From Pseudovibrio axinellae (GTDB taxonomy: Bacteria > Pseudomonadota > Alphaproteobacteria > Rhizobiales > Stappiaceae), in assembly GCF_900110875.1 (NCBI RefSeq), contig NZ_FOFM01000004.1:124001-188000 (forward strand): a stretch of DNA of 64,000 nt, read 5' to 3'. The notes beneath the pieces were generated by a model, which was not told the DNA's origin, made no database searches, and saw only the letters and a program-made list of their open reading frames with translations. Below, piece after piece: positions 19,108 to 27,967 of this stretch. The position numbers and the translations under genes are program-made. Numbering within the stretch: the first letter of the stretch is position 1; every line of letters begins with the position of its first letter.

Positions 19108-19293
19108 ATGTCTAAGCTGGGGCAGGTCTATTTTGAAATGCGCGTGATCGGAAACTCCGTGCGCATGACTGCAATTTGCGCAAAGACCGGTGTTGAGGTG
19201 TTTGTCGTGGGACCGCGCACTGCGCGCGATTCGCATCTGAAGCAACTGGCCCTTCGAAAGCTTGAACGTAAATTACAACTTCAGGATGCCTAA
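19108..19293 (+). CDS. DUF6898-like small protein
   Basis: This 61-residue protein begins SKLGQVYFEMRVIGNSVRMT and ends in a basic helix LALRKLERKL. It resembles the small DUF6898-type proteins found near glyA in Hyphomicrobiales; the number is recalled, not tested. The start at 19108 is chosen because GAGGAG lies just upstream; the frame can be extended to 19084 but without a ribosome site. glyA follows about 185 bases downstream. The function is unknown. Confidence 0.65.
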   Translation: MSKLGQVYFEMRVIGNSVRMTAICAKTGVEVFVVGPRTARDSHLKQLALRKLERKLQLQDA

Positions 19294-19477
19294 TTGGGGT
19301 GTTTTGGCTTGTCTCCTAAGCACAATTGATCAATTCGATAGAACAACTCTTGGTTCGCTATGGCCTATATGTTAATGGGCTAAGCGCCCGCACCTACAAT
19401 ATGTCGGGATGGAATGCGAAACGCCACAAGGTCCGTTTCGTCAGTGTCTTGCTCCAACCTTGTGATGAGGTCCGCCT

Positions 19478-20791
19478 ATGTCCGTATCGGATAGCCCAAC
19501 TACGCAGCCGCTCTACCCAGAGTTCTTTACAGGTAGCCTGGCTTCTGGTGACCCAGATATTCTTGAGGCAATCAACAACGAGCTTTCTCGTCAGCAAAAC
19601 GAGATTGAGCTTATTGCTTCGGAAAATATCGTTTCGCGCGCTGTGCTGGAAGCACAGGGCTCTGTTCTGACCAACAAGTATGCTGAGGGCTATCCGGGCC
19701 GTCGCTACTACGGCGGTTGTGAATATGCCGATGTTGTTGAGCGCTTGGCAATTGAGCGTGCAAAGAAAATGTTCGACTGTGATTTTGCCAATGTGCAGGC
19801 GAACTCAGGTTCCCAGGCCAACCAGTCTGTTTTGCTTGCTTTGGCCAAACCAGGCGACACTTTGCTCGGCATGAGCCTTGATGCAGGTGGTCACCTGACA
19901 CATGGTGCTCGTCCAAACCTATCTGGCAAGTGGTTCAATGCAATTCAGTACGGTCTGAACACCGAAACTGGCCATATCGATATGGATCAGGTGCGTGAAC
20001 TTGCAAAAGAACATAAGCCAAAGATCATCATTGCTGGTGGTTCCGCTTACTCCCGCGAAATCGACTTTGCTGCGTTCCGTGCAATTGCTGATGAAGTAGG
20101 TGCGTTCTTCTGGGTCGATATGGCTCACTTTGCAGGCCTTGTTGCAGGTGGTCAGCACCCAAGCCCATTCCCGCATGCGCATGTTGCGACCTCCACCACC
20201 CATAAGACCCTGCGTGGTCCTCGTGGCGGTCTGGTTGTCACCAACGACACTGACATTGCGAAAAAGATTAACTCCGCGATCTTCCCTGGTCTTCAGGGTG
20301 GCCCGTTGATGCATGTGATCGCCGCTAAGGCTGTCGCCTTTGGTGAAGCGCTGCGTCCTGAGTTCAAGACCTATGCAAAAGACGTTGTTGAGAATGCACA
20401 GGTGCTGGCGAAGACACTGCGTGAAGGTGGTCTTGATATCGTTTCTGATGGCACTGACACCCACCTGATGCTGGTGGACCTGCGCCCTATGAACCTGACC
20501 GGTAAAGACGCTGAGATTTCTCTGGGCCGTGCAAACATCACTTGTAACAAGAATGGTGTTCCGCTTGATCCTCAAAAACCAACCATCACCTCCGGTATTC
20601 GCCTTGGTACGCCAGCTGGCACGACTCGCGGCTTTGGTAAGGAAGAGTTCCGTGAAATTGGTCGGTTGATTACTGAGGTTTTGGAAGGTTTGCGCAAGAC
20701 AAACTCGGTGGACGGCAACGAAGCTGTGGAAGCACAGGTCAAAGAGAAGGTACTGGCCCTTACTGCACGGTTCCCAATCTACACAAACTAA
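19478..20791 (+). CDS. glyA: Serine hydroxymethyltransferase
   Basis: GlyA converts serine and tetrahydrofolate to glycine and methylene-tetrahydrofolate with PLP, the main source of one-carbon units. The 437-residue product shows the complete family pattern. [20 protein letters not shown] is near residue 40, [17 protein letters not shown] near 70, the PLP lysine is in [14 protein letters not shown] near 245, and [16 protein letters not shown] is near 370. A GAGG precedes the ATG. A strong hairpin follows the stop and separates it from nrdR, which is often next to glyA in alphaproteobacteria. Confidence 0.97.
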   Translation: MSVSDSPTTQPLYPEFFTGSLASGDPDILEAINNELSRQQNEIELIASENIVSRAVLEAQGSVLTNKYAEGYPGRRYYGGCEYADVVERLAIERAKKMFDCDFANVQANSGSQANQSVLLALAKPGDTLLGMSLDAGGHLTHGARPNLSGKWFNAIQYGLNTETGHIDMDQVRELAKEHKPKIIIAGGSAYSREIDFAAFRAIADEVGAFFWVDMAHFAGLVAGGQHPSPFPHAHVATSTTHKTLRGPRGGLVVTNDTDIAKKINSAIFPGLQGGPLMHVIAAKAVAFGEALRPEFKTYAKDVVENAQVLAKTLREGGLDIVSDGTDTHLMLVDLRPMNLTGKDAEISLGRANITCNKNGVPLDPQKPTITSGIRLGTPAGTTRGFGKEEFREIGRLITEVLEGLRKTNSVDGNEAVEAQVKEKVLALTARFPIYTN

Positions 20792-20800
20792 TTTAAACGA

Positions 20801-20834
20801 GAAGAACCGCCGCATATCCCTTCGGCGGTTCTTC
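20801..20834 (+). terminator. Long hairpin between glyA and nrdR
   Basis: GAAGAACCGCCG at 20801-20812 pairs fully with 20823-20834, a 12-base-pair stem with a ten-base loop. Only a few T residues follow, so it may attenuate rather than fully stop transcription into nrdR. Confidence 0.75.
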
Positions 20835-20860
20835 AGTGTTTGATTAAGGAGGCAGGCGAG

Positions 20861-21346
20861 ATGCGTTGTCCATATTGCGGGGGTGATGACACCCAGGTGA
20901 AGGATTCGCGCCCAACCGAGGATAATACAGCTATCCGTCGGCGCAGAGTCTGCCAGACTTGTGGTGGTCGTTTCACCACCTTTGAGCGCGTTCAATTGCG
21001 TGAACTGACCGTCATTAAGCGGAATGGCCGGCGTGTTCCATTTGATCGTGAAAAGCTGATGCGTTCTGTTTTGATCGCAACCCGTAAGCGCCCTGTGGAG
21101 CCTGAACGTATTGAACGTATGGTGAGCGGGCTTGTTCGACAGCTAGAAAGTTCTGGTGAAAGTGACGTTGTGGCGGAAGATATCGGCCATTTGGTCATGG
21201 AGGGTTTAAAAACCCTTGACGATGTTGCTTATGTGCGGTTCGCTTCTGTTTATAAAAATTTCCGCGAAGCCAAAGACTTTGAGGCTCTGCTGGATGAGCT
21301 TTCCGATGCGGATGTGGATCCGCTAATGATGCCGCCACGGACATAA
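20861..21346 (+). CDS. nrdR: Transcriptional repressor NrdR
   Basis: NrdR represses ribonucleotide reductase genes in response to ATP/dATP. The 161-residue protein has an N-terminal zinc ribbon with CPYCGGDD and [12 protein letters not shown], then an ATP-cone domain starting near residue 50 ([16 protein letters not shown]). The ATG at 20861 has AAGGAGG at 20847-20853; this start puts the Zn ribbon at residue 3, as in all NrdR. It leads into ribD, the usual order in alphaproteobacteria. It appears intact. Confidence 0.96.
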   Translation: MRCPYCGGDDTQVKDSRPTEDNTAIRRRRVCQTCGGRFTTFERVQLRELTVIKRNGRRVPFDREKLMRSVLIATRKRPVEPERIERMVSGLVRQLESSGESDVVAEDIGHLVMEGLKTLDDVAYVRFASVYKNFREAKDFEALLDELSDADVDPLMMPPRT

Positions 21347-21383
21347 GTTCTGGTTTTGCAATAGCGCTGGCTAGGGGGGTGCT

Positions 21384-22529
21384 TTGTCTGGTCATACAGC
21401 ATTAAATGCAAAAGAACGTTTTGAGCACGAGCGCTTTATGGCGGCCGCGCTTAGTTTTGGCATTCGCGCAAAGGGTCGAACATGGCCCAACCCCCCCGTT
21501 GGCGCAGTTTTGACAAATGATTTCGGCAATGGTCCCGTGATTGTAGGTCAAGGGGCAACACTGCCTGCTGGTGGCTCTCACGCCGAGGTGCTGGCGATCA
21601 AAGATGCTGGTGAATATGCGCGAGGGGCAACTGCCTACGTGACGCTTGAGCCTTGTGCGCATTATGGCCGGACCGGTCCTTGTGCGCGTGCTCTTGTTGC
21701 AGCTGGTGTGAAGCGCGTTGTGTATGGCACCGTAGACCCAAACCCAGCGGTTGCAGGTCGTGGTAAGCGCATACTGGAGCAGGGCGGCGTTGAGGTTATT
21801 GTTGGCATCTTGAAAAAAGAGTGTCAGCAAGCCGTTCGTGGCCATATCTGCCGCATCCTGAATGAACGCCCGTTTGTGCAGTTGAAAATGGCGGTATCTC
21901 AAGACGGCTTTATCGGTAAACGCGGTGCGGGTCGGATGGCGATTTCTGGTGATTTGTCGGTCAAGATGGTTCATGCCATGCGCGCGCAGATGGACGCAAT
22001 CGTCATTGGAATTGGTACGGTTTTGGAGGATGATCCAGAACTTTCATGCCGCTTGCCGGGTATGGAGCGCTATTCCTCGCAACCTGTTGTGTTTGATAGC
22101 CAAGCGCGCATTCCCCTTGCTTCAAAGCTGGTTCGCAACGCGGAGGAGAACTCTCTTTGGATTATTGTGGGTGAGCATGCACCGGACCACCGCGTAAGTG
22201 CGCTGGAGCGGGAAGGCGTGACTGTGATTGTCAATGACAGCCTTAGAAATGGCAAGCTATGCCTTGATAAGGCATTGGAAGCCCTTTACATGCATGGTCT
22301 CTCTCAGATTATGGTAGAGGGGGGCGCAGAGCTTGCGCATAGCCTGCTTCAACAAGACCTGGTCGATGAGCTTTTAATCTTTCAAAGTAAAACCAAAGTT
22401 GGTGCAGATGGTATTCTACCCTTCGGGTTTGAAGGTCTGGACAGTTTGCGAGACGGCTATAACAAGCAGATGTTGCGCTTTGTTGATGAAGATCTGTTGT
22501 GGCGGTACACGCCAAAAGAGAGGTTTTAG
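21384..22529 (+). CDS. ribD: Bifunctional diaminohydroxyphosphoribosylaminopyrimidine deaminase / 5-amino-6-(5-phosphoribosylamino)uracil reductase
   Basis: RibD carries out the second and third steps of riboflavin synthesis. The N-terminal deaminase domain has the zinc motif HAEVLAI and EPCAHYGRTGPCARAL (residues about 70-105). The C-terminal reductase domain, from about residue 160, starts with FVQLKMAVSQDGFIG and has MVEGGAELAHSLL near 310. The start is a TTG at 21384 with a run of six G residues at 21374-21379 as a ribosome site; an ATG at 21438 would remove residues common in the family. The 381-residue length is normal. The stop is directly followed by the ribE start. Confidence 0.93.
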   Translation: MSGHTALNAKERFEHERFMAAALSFGIRAKGRTWPNPPVGAVLTNDFGNGPVIVGQGATLPAGGSHAEVLAIKDAGEYARGATAYVTLEPCAHYGRTGPCARALVAAGVKRVVYGTVDPNPAVAGRGKRILEQGGVEVIVGILKKECQQAVRGHICRILNERPFVQLKMAVSQDGFIGKRGAGRMAISGDLSVKMVHAMRAQMDAIVIGIGTVLEDDPELSCRLPGMERYSSQPVVFDSQARIPLASKLVRNAEENSLWIIVGEHAPDHRVSALEREGVTVIVNDSLRNGKLCLDKALEALYMHGLSQIMVEGGAELAHSLLQQDLVDELLIFQSKTKVGADGILPFGFEGLDSLRDGYNKQMLRFVDEDLLWRYTPKERF

Positions 22530-23153
22530 GTGTTTACGGGCATCGTGAGTGACGTTGGTACAATTCTTCAGCTGGAGAAAATCGCGGCTGGCCAAAGAGC
22601 AAAGATTGGAACCGTTTACGATCCTGACGGGATTGAAATTGGGGCCTCTATTGCCTGTTCAGGTGTGTGCCATACTGTAGTGAGTAAGGGCCGCGACAAA
22701 GACCAGAACTGGTTTTGCGTTGAATCTGCTGCTGAGACACTGGCTTTGACCACTGTTGCAAATTGGCGTGTGGGCCAGCGGATTAATCTGGAACGTTCCT
22801 TGTCTATGGGTGCGGAATTGGGTGGCCACCTTGTTCTGGGGCATGCTGACGGCAAAGCGAAGATTGTGGAACACACCCAACACCCGGAAAGTGTTTACCT
22901 GAAGTTTGAGTGTGCTCCCGAGTTTGCGCGGTTTATTCCCAAGAAGGGTTCTGTTGCGCTTGACGGAACCTCGCTGACGGTGAACGAGGCTGAGGGAAAT
23001 ACGTTTTCTGTATTCCTTATTCCACATACTTTGGAAGTCACAACCTGGTCTGACAGGGCACAAGGCGATGAGGTAAATCTGGAAGTCGACATGATGGCAC
23101 GGTACGTTGCGCGTCTTGCAGAGTTTCCAAGTCTTGCAGAAATTGCAAAATAG
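22530..23153 (+). CDS. ribE: Riboflavin synthase alpha chain
   Basis: The enzyme disproportionates two molecules of 6,7-dimethyl-8-ribityllumazine to riboflavin. The 207-residue product begins with the hallmark MFTGIVSDVGTI and has the two repeated lumazine-binding domains. The first holds IACSGVCHTVV and LGGHLVLGHADG; the second holds VALDGTSLTVNEAEGNTFSV. The GTG start directly abuts the ribD stop, so translation is probably coupled. The gene product is often called RibC or RibE. Confidence 0.95.
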   Translation: MFTGIVSDVGTILQLEKIAAGQRAKIGTVYDPDGIEIGASIACSGVCHTVVSKGRDKDQNWFCVESAAETLALTTVANWRVGQRINLERSLSMGAELGGHLVLGHADGKAKIVEHTQHPESVYLKFECAPEFARFIPKKGSVALDGTSLTVNEAEGNTFSVFLIPHTLEVTTWSDRAQGDEVNLEVDMMARYVARLAEFPSLAEIAK

Positions 23154-23224
23154 CCTTATAGCCAAAAAACACATCAGGAAATAGCTGGACATTTCGCTCG
23201 GGGCATGGTTCCTGAGCGCACATG

Positions 23225-23261
23225 CACGGGCACTGCTAGACCCGTGCCCGATACCTTTTTT
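23225..23261 (+). promoter_or_regulatory. Hairpin and T run in the ribE-ribH spacer
   Basis: CACGGG at 23225-23230 pairs with CCCGTG at 23241-23246, and a run of T residues begins nine bases later. A second hairpin, CGCTC with GAGCG, lies just upstream. It may be a weak terminator or attenuator between ribE and ribH. It does not match the FMN riboswitch. Confidence 0.4.
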
Positions 23262-23306
23262 ATCTGACTGTTCAGGTGTAAAAGGCTCGGCTTTAGGAGA
23301 ATAAAA

Positions 23307-23756
23307 ATGAGCGCGGTTCCGCACATCCTTGTTATTGAAGCACGTTTTTACGATGATTTAGCTGACGCCCTGTATGAAGGGGTTGAAGACGTGTTGGAGC
23401 GGGAAGGTGCCCGGATTTCGCGTTTGGCAGTCCCTGGTGTATTGGAAATTCCTGCTGCCCTTTCCATGGCGTTAACCGCAATGGAAAACGGAGAAGCAGA
23501 TTACGACGGTTTTGTATTGCTCGGTGTTGTAATTCGCGGTGAAACCACCCACTACGATATCGTTTCTAACGAGTCTGCTCGTGCCATCACAGATCTTTCT
23601 GTGGATGCAAATATTGCAGTTGGTAACGGTATTCAGACTGTAGAAAATAATGACCAGGCATGGGCGCGTGCAAGCGTTTCTAAAAAGAATAAGGGTGGGG
23701 GAGCTGCAGAAGCTTGCCTTGCTATGATTGACGTACGCGACCGGTTCGGTTTGTAA
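23307..23756 (+). CDS. ribH: 6,7-dimethyl-8-ribityllumazine synthase
   Basis: RibH condenses the aminouracil sugar with dihydroxybutanone phosphate to form lumazine, the substrate of RibE. The 149-residue protein has [15 protein letters not shown] near residue 45, [18 protein letters not shown] near 75 (containing the catalytic His), and [17 protein letters not shown] near 110. The ATG follows TTAGGAGAATAAA, a strong ribosome site. nusB follows nine bases after the stop. Confidence 0.95.
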   Translation: MSAVPHILVIEARFYDDLADALYEGVEDVLEREGARISRLAVPGVLEIPAALSMALTAMENGEADYDGFVLLGVVIRGETTHYDIVSNESARAITDLSVDANIAVGNGIQTVENNDQAWARASVSKKNKGGGAAEACLAMIDVRDRFGL

Positions 23757-23764
23757 GGTTTAGA

Positions 23765-24256
23765 ATGACAACTGAAAACAACAAGAAAAACGCTGAAGTG
23801 AAGCCTGCGAATAAACGTGGGGTTGCTCGTCTGGCAGCAGTTCAGGCCGTTTATCAAATGGAAATGACAGGGGCGCGTCTCAATGACGTGCTCAACGAAT
23901 ACGAAGCTTTCCGTCTTGGTCAGGATATTGATGGCGATCAGTATCGTGATGCAGACGCGTCCTGGTTCCGTGACTTGGTACAGGCTGTGTTTGAAGACCA
24001 GCTTCGTATTGATCCGCGTATCCATAGCGCACTTTCTGAAGACTGGCCACTGAAGCGTATCGACACCACTTTGCGTGCGATCCTTCGCGTTGGTTGTGCT
24101 GAGTTCCTGCGAAAGAAAGACGTTCCAGCCCGTGTGATCATCAATGAATACATTGATGTGGCGAAATCCTTCTATGAGGGGGATGAAGCAAAGCTGGTCA
24201 ACGGCATTATGAACCGTTTGGCCCGCGAGCTGCGCCAGTCCGAATTCGAAGATTGA
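23765..24256 (+). CDS. nusB: Transcription antitermination factor NusB
   Basis: NusB helps form the antitermination complex on ribosomal RNA operons together with NusE. The 163-residue, mostly helical protein begins its core with [14 protein letters not shown] near residue 22. [20 protein letters not shown] near 96 and [20 protein letters not shown] near 125 complete the family pattern. The ribH-nusB-thiL order is conserved in many alphaproteobacteria; thiL begins four bases after the nusB stop. Confidence 0.94.
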   Translation: MTTENNKKNAEVKPANKRGVARLAAVQAVYQMEMTGARLNDVLNEYEAFRLGQDIDGDQYRDADASWFRDLVQAVFEDQLRIDPRIHSALSEDWPLKRIDTTLRAILRVGCAEFLRKKDVPARVIINEYIDVAKSFYEGDEAKLVNGIMNRLARELRQSEFED

Positions 24257-24260
24257 TTGT

Positions 24261-25280
24261 ATGAGCGAGAAGTCTGTCAGTTCCCGACCGGGAGAATTCT
24301 CGCTTATTGAACGCTATTTTGCGCCGCTTGCCACCAGCGCAGGCGCCGCACACTTGCAAGATGACGCCGCAGTCTTTGCCCCTGATCCTGGATGTGAATT
24401 GGTTGTTACCAAGGACATGCTGATGGCAGGGGTTCATTTTTTTAAGACTGACCCTCCTTTTGAAGTTGCGCAAAAAGCGCTGGGTGTGAACCTTAGTGAT
24501 CTTGCTGCCAAAGGCGCGGAGCCCAAAGGGTATCTGCTGGGCCTTGGCCTTTCCAAAGACATTAGCGAAGAGTGGGTTGCTGAGTTCTGTCGTGGCTTAA
24601 AGCTGGTTCAGGACCAGTTTCAGATTGACCTTTTGGGCGGTGATACTATTTCGTGTCCTGATGGGCCGTTGCTTTCCATTACTGCGTTTGGGCAGGTGCC
24701 AACGGGCAAGGTTGTTCGGCGTAATACTGCTGTTGCCGGTGCGCATTTGTATGTGACAGGCACAATCGGTGACGCAGCGCTTGGCCTGAAGTTGCGGCTA
24801 GATGAGGAACTTTCTGCCAAATCCGGCCTTTCTGCTGAACAGCGTGATTTTCTGCTGAAGCGATATTTATTGCCAGAGCCACGCGTTGAAGCAGCACAAG
24901 CTCTGCGCGATTATGCCGTGGCTGCGATGGATGTTTCCGATGGGCTGATTGCTGACCTTGGGCATATGTGCGCTACCTCCAAGGTGCGTGTACAGTTGCG
25001 GTTGGACGATGTGCCGTTCTCCGCGGCAACTTCTGCGCTGATTATGGCGGATGCGGCGTTTTTTGAGGCTGCGATAACAGGCGGGGACGACTATGAGATC
25101 CTCGCTGCAGTGATGCCTCAAGATGCACATGGATTTGAAGAGGCGCTTCAGGCGGCTGGCTTGCAGTGCTCCCGGATTGGAGAGTTGCTTGCGCCAGACA
25201 CATCTGAACCTGCGATCGCGCTGAGCTTGAACGGGAAAGCCTACGCGCTTGACGGGGCCGCTGGTTTTACCCACTTTTGA
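24261..25280 (+). CDS. thiL: Thiamine-monophosphate kinase
   Basis: ThiL phosphorylates thiamine monophosphate to the active cofactor thiamine diphosphate. The 339-residue product has the PurM-like fold. DDAAVFAPDPGCELVVTKDM lies near residue 34, LSDLAAKGAEPKGYLLGLGL near 78, LLGGDTISCPDGPL near 120, MDVSDGLIADLGHMC near 223, and ITGGDDYEILAAV near 272. The aspartates of these blocks bind magnesium-ATP. It is the last gene of the rib-nusB-thiL series. Confidence 0.94.
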   Translation: MSEKSVSSRPGEFSLIERYFAPLATSAGAAHLQDDAAVFAPDPGCELVVTKDMLMAGVHFFKTDPPFEVAQKALGVNLSDLAAKGAEPKGYLLGLGLSKDISEEWVAEFCRGLKLVQDQFQIDLLGGDTISCPDGPLLSITAFGQVPTGKVVRRNTAVAGAHLYVTGTIGDAALGLKLRLDEELSAKSGLSAEQRDFLLKRYLLPEPRVEAAQALRDYAVAAMDVSDGLIADLGHMCATSKVRVQLRLDDVPFSAATSALIMADAAFFEAAITGGDDYEILAAVMPQDAHGFEEALQAAGLQCSRIGELLAPDTSEPAIALSLNGKAYALDGAAGFTHF

Positions 25281-25335
25281 TTGGGGTGGGCAGTCTTATT
25301 TTTTGCTGCCTTCAAGATTCTTTTGAGTTTTTGAA

Positions 25336-25821
25336 ATGAGAGAACGCCCTGCTGCACGACTTTTTGGGCTTGATGAAGACAACCGCCTGCTTTTATTTCG
25401 TTATGACTGGACGCTGAGGGACCCTAAAGTTGTCACTCACTGGACCACGCCTGGCGGCGCGCTTGATGACGGAGAAACTTATGAGGAAGCTGCGCACAGA
25501 GAGCTTTTTGAGGAGACCGGCCTTAAAGTGACGGTTGGGGAGCCTGTTTTTCATCGTACAGCTCAGTTTCAGATGGGAACAGGAGAGTGGGTTAATGCAG
25601 AGGAGCGGTACTATATAATTCGAACGTCCTGCTTTGAGATCCCTCGTGAGCGTATCGATCACCCAACCAGTACGATTAAAAAGAACTACCGATGGTGGAA
25701 ACTTGATGAACTTCAGCAAAGTGAAGATGTCATCTACCCTGAGCAACTTGCAGATGTGATTGTGCAGCTGTGCAGCAGGCCTGAGCATATGAATAAGCTA
25801 GGGCCCATCGTCTTTTCCTGA
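25336..25821 (+). CDS. Nudix hydrolase
   Basis: The 161-residue protein contains a full Nudix box, which begins at GGALDDGE and ends in RELFEETGL (residues about 42-64), with the metal-binding glutamates present. Nudix enzymes cleave nucleoside diphosphates linked to another group; the substrate cannot be read from this sequence. It starts with RERPAARLFGLDEDNRLLLFR. It lies after thiL and before a GNAT gene, in the same direction and with short gaps. Confidence 0.88.
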   Translation: MRERPAARLFGLDEDNRLLLFRYDWTLRDPKVVTHWTTPGGALDDGETYEEAAHRELFEETGLKVTVGEPVFHRTAQFQMGTGEWVNAEERYYIIRTSCFEIPRERIDHPTSTIKKNYRWWKLDELQQSEDVIYPEQLADVIVQLCSRPEHMNKLGPIVFS

Positions 25822-25851
25822 AACAAATTAAACTGACAAAGTTGATTTCAG

Positions 25852-26340
25852 ATGTCTGTAAAACTGCAAGGCATAACATTAGCTGATAAGCCAATATTGG
25901 TGAGTTTGTTCCAGCTATATCTTTACGAAATGTCGAAATCCGTTGGGCTTGAAGTAGCTGATAACGGAAAGTTCGATTATGACCCTGAAATCATTAATGC
26001 CTATTTCAATAGGCCTGAACATCACCCGTATTTCATATTACACAACAATAGGCTGGCTGGGTTCGCGCTCGTAAGACGCTATCCTCACGACACTCGTTTG
26101 ATCGATATGGGGCAGTTTTTCGTATTGAGAGCACATATGCGACAAGGTGTTGGGCGCGCTGCGTTCGATCTGTGTGTGAGAGCACACGCTGGCCAGTGGC
26201 AGGTGAGAGTCCTTCCCGAGAACGTACCTGCGCAGACGTTCTGGAAGAGCGCTGTGTCTGAACTGACTGGTGGTACGTATGCGCATGAGACATCGAGCTA
26301 TCAGGGTAAAGACATGATCTTTATAACTTTCGCTTGCTAA
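25852..26340 (+). CDS. GNAT-family N-acetyltransferase
   Basis: The 162-residue protein fits the GNAT fold. The acetyl-CoA segment is FFVLRAHMRQGVGRAAFDLC (about residues 90-110), with the Q/R-x-x-G-x-G/A pattern. It ends with the aromatic C-terminal strand typical of the fold. GNAT enzymes move acetyl groups to amines or proteins; the acceptor here is unknown. It lies 30 bases after the Nudix gene. Confidence 0.8.
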   Translation: MSVKLQGITLADKPILVSLFQLYLYEMSKSVGLEVADNGKFDYDPEIINAYFNRPEHHPYFILHNNRLAGFALVRRYPHDTRLIDMGQFFVLRAHMRQGVGRAAFDLCVRAHAGQWQVRVLPENVPAQTFWKSAVSELTGGTYAHETSSYQGKDMIFITFAC

Positions 26341-26569
26341 TTCGTCGGCGGATTTGTTTGAGGCGGACCCGAACAAATATTTTCAACAGCTAGCAAATGA
26401 ACGTTTTGCGCGTCACGCATAATTGAGAGCATCAATGACGCATGACGTATTCTCATCTTATGATGCGTATATATCCTAAAGCCGATAGTGATATGACGGG
26501 TAAGGTGGTTGCTCATTGCGTAGAATTGATTAGGTTGGCGCTACCTACCTGCATTTGAAAGTACACATT

Positions 26570-27787
26570 ATGGGAAATTCTGTCGCGGCTCCGTTTGTTG
26601 ATGACGGTTTGGCAAAGCGTAACGCGCTGCTTTTGGCATTCACCCAATCGTTTGCAGGTGGTGTTCCTCCCATAATTTTTGCGACAACTTCCATCTTGGC
26701 CTCGACACTTCTGGTGGAAGATAAGTCCTTAGCAACATTGCCCGTGACAGCGTTCGTATTGGGAACCGCGATTGGTACCATGCCTGCCGGCATGTTGATG
26801 CGTGCCTTTGGCCGCCGCGCCGGGCTGGCTGGAGCCCTCATTTTTGGTATGTTATGCGCTCTGCTTGCATCTTATGCTGCGTATATAGGGAGCTTTTCGC
26901 TGCTTTGCCTCTCCACATTGGGGAGCGGGTTTGTGATGGCCTTTACTCAGCAGGCGCGATTTGCTGCAGCCGATACGGCCAGTCCTGCATTTAAGCCCAA
27001 AGCGATCTCCTGGGTTTTGACGGGCGGTATTCTTGCTGGTGTGGTCGGTCCTCAAACCGTCATTTTGACCCAAGGCATGTTTGAGCCGTTTCTGTTTGTC
27101 GGGACGTATCTGGCTCAAGCTGTTTTGTTGGCTATCGGCCTGGTTTTTGTCGTGTTTTTGAAAATACCACTGCCTGCAAAACTGGAAAAGCACGAACGTG
27201 GCCGTCCGCTACTGGAAATTTTGAAGCAAAAGAAGTTCTTTGTGGCTGTCACAACGGGCATGATCGGCTATGCGATTATGAACTTGATTATGACATCTGC
27301 ACCACTGGCGATGGTGGCTTGCGGGTTGTCGACTGATGATGCTGCACTTGGTATTCAGTGGCATGTGATTGCCATGTTTGCACCTAGCTTTATTACGGGT
27401 AGTTTGATCGGTCGATTCGGCCATGGGCCTGTTATTGGTGCAGGTTTTGTACTCTACGCAATTTGTGCATTGGTCGGACTGACAGGATTAGAGCGCTGGA
27501 TTTTTTGGAGTTCGCTTGTTTTACTTGGGCTTGGATGGAACTTTTCCTTTGTTGGAGCCTCTGCGTTGCTTACTCAAACCTATCGCGCAGAAGAACAAAA
27601 CCGCATACAGGCGGTAAACGACTTCTTTGTCTTTGGTTTAGTTGCAGCTGCATCGTTTTCCTCAGGGAAATTATTGAATGTTTTTGGGTGGGAAACTGTA
27701 AATATGATGGTGTTCCCATTCGTTATCATATGTCTATTTCTTGTTATGTCACTGATGTTTACTGAGAGACGTGAAGTTAAAGTTTGA
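26570..27787 (+). CDS. Major facilitator superfamily transporter
   Basis: The 405-residue protein has about twelve membrane helices. The loop between helices 2 and 3 contains MLMRAFGRRAGLAGAL, a variant of the MFS loop motif. A basic central loop (KLEKHERGRPLLEILKQKKF) lies between the two six-helix halves. The ATG at 26570 is preferred over the upstream frame because it is the first ATG and places a short soluble N-terminus before helix 1. Substrate is unknown. It stands alone before hppA, with about 180 bases between. Confidence 0.85.
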   Translation: MGNSVAAPFVDDGLAKRNALLLAFTQSFAGGVPPIIFATTSILASTLLVEDKSLATLPVTAFVLGTAIGTMPAGMLMRAFGRRAGLAGALIFGMLCALLASYAAYIGSFSLLCLSTLGSGFVMAFTQQARFAAADTASPAFKPKAISWVLTGGILAGVVGPQTVILTQGMFEPFLFVGTYLAQAVLLAIGLVFVVFLKIPLPAKLEKHERGRPLLEILKQKKFFVAVTTGMIGYAIMNLIMTSAPLAMVACGLSTDDAALGIQWHVIAMFAPSFITGSLIGRFGHGPVIGAGFVLYAICALVGLTGLERWIFWSSLVLLGLGWNFSFVGASALLTQTYRAEEQNRIQAVNDFFVFGLVAAASFSSGKLLNVFGWETVNMMVFPFVIICLFLVMSLMFTERREVKV

Positions 27788-27967
27788 ATAATTCCAAGTA
27801 GATTCAAGCCTCTCAACATACGTATTTCCTTCCTCTACCGTGTAAATGCAACTTGACGGATAGTGACATGTATATACCGTCATCGTGTTCGTTGATTTAC
27901 ACGATTGCAGTGCGGATTTTGCTACGAACACAAACATAAGTAGCAGGGTACCCTTAGGGGAGGAAAT

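Noticed and set aside
19919-20995. Open frame of 358 codons on the minus strand
   Set aside because: It is antisense to glyA and nrdR, both certain genes; the frame is a by-product of their codon use.
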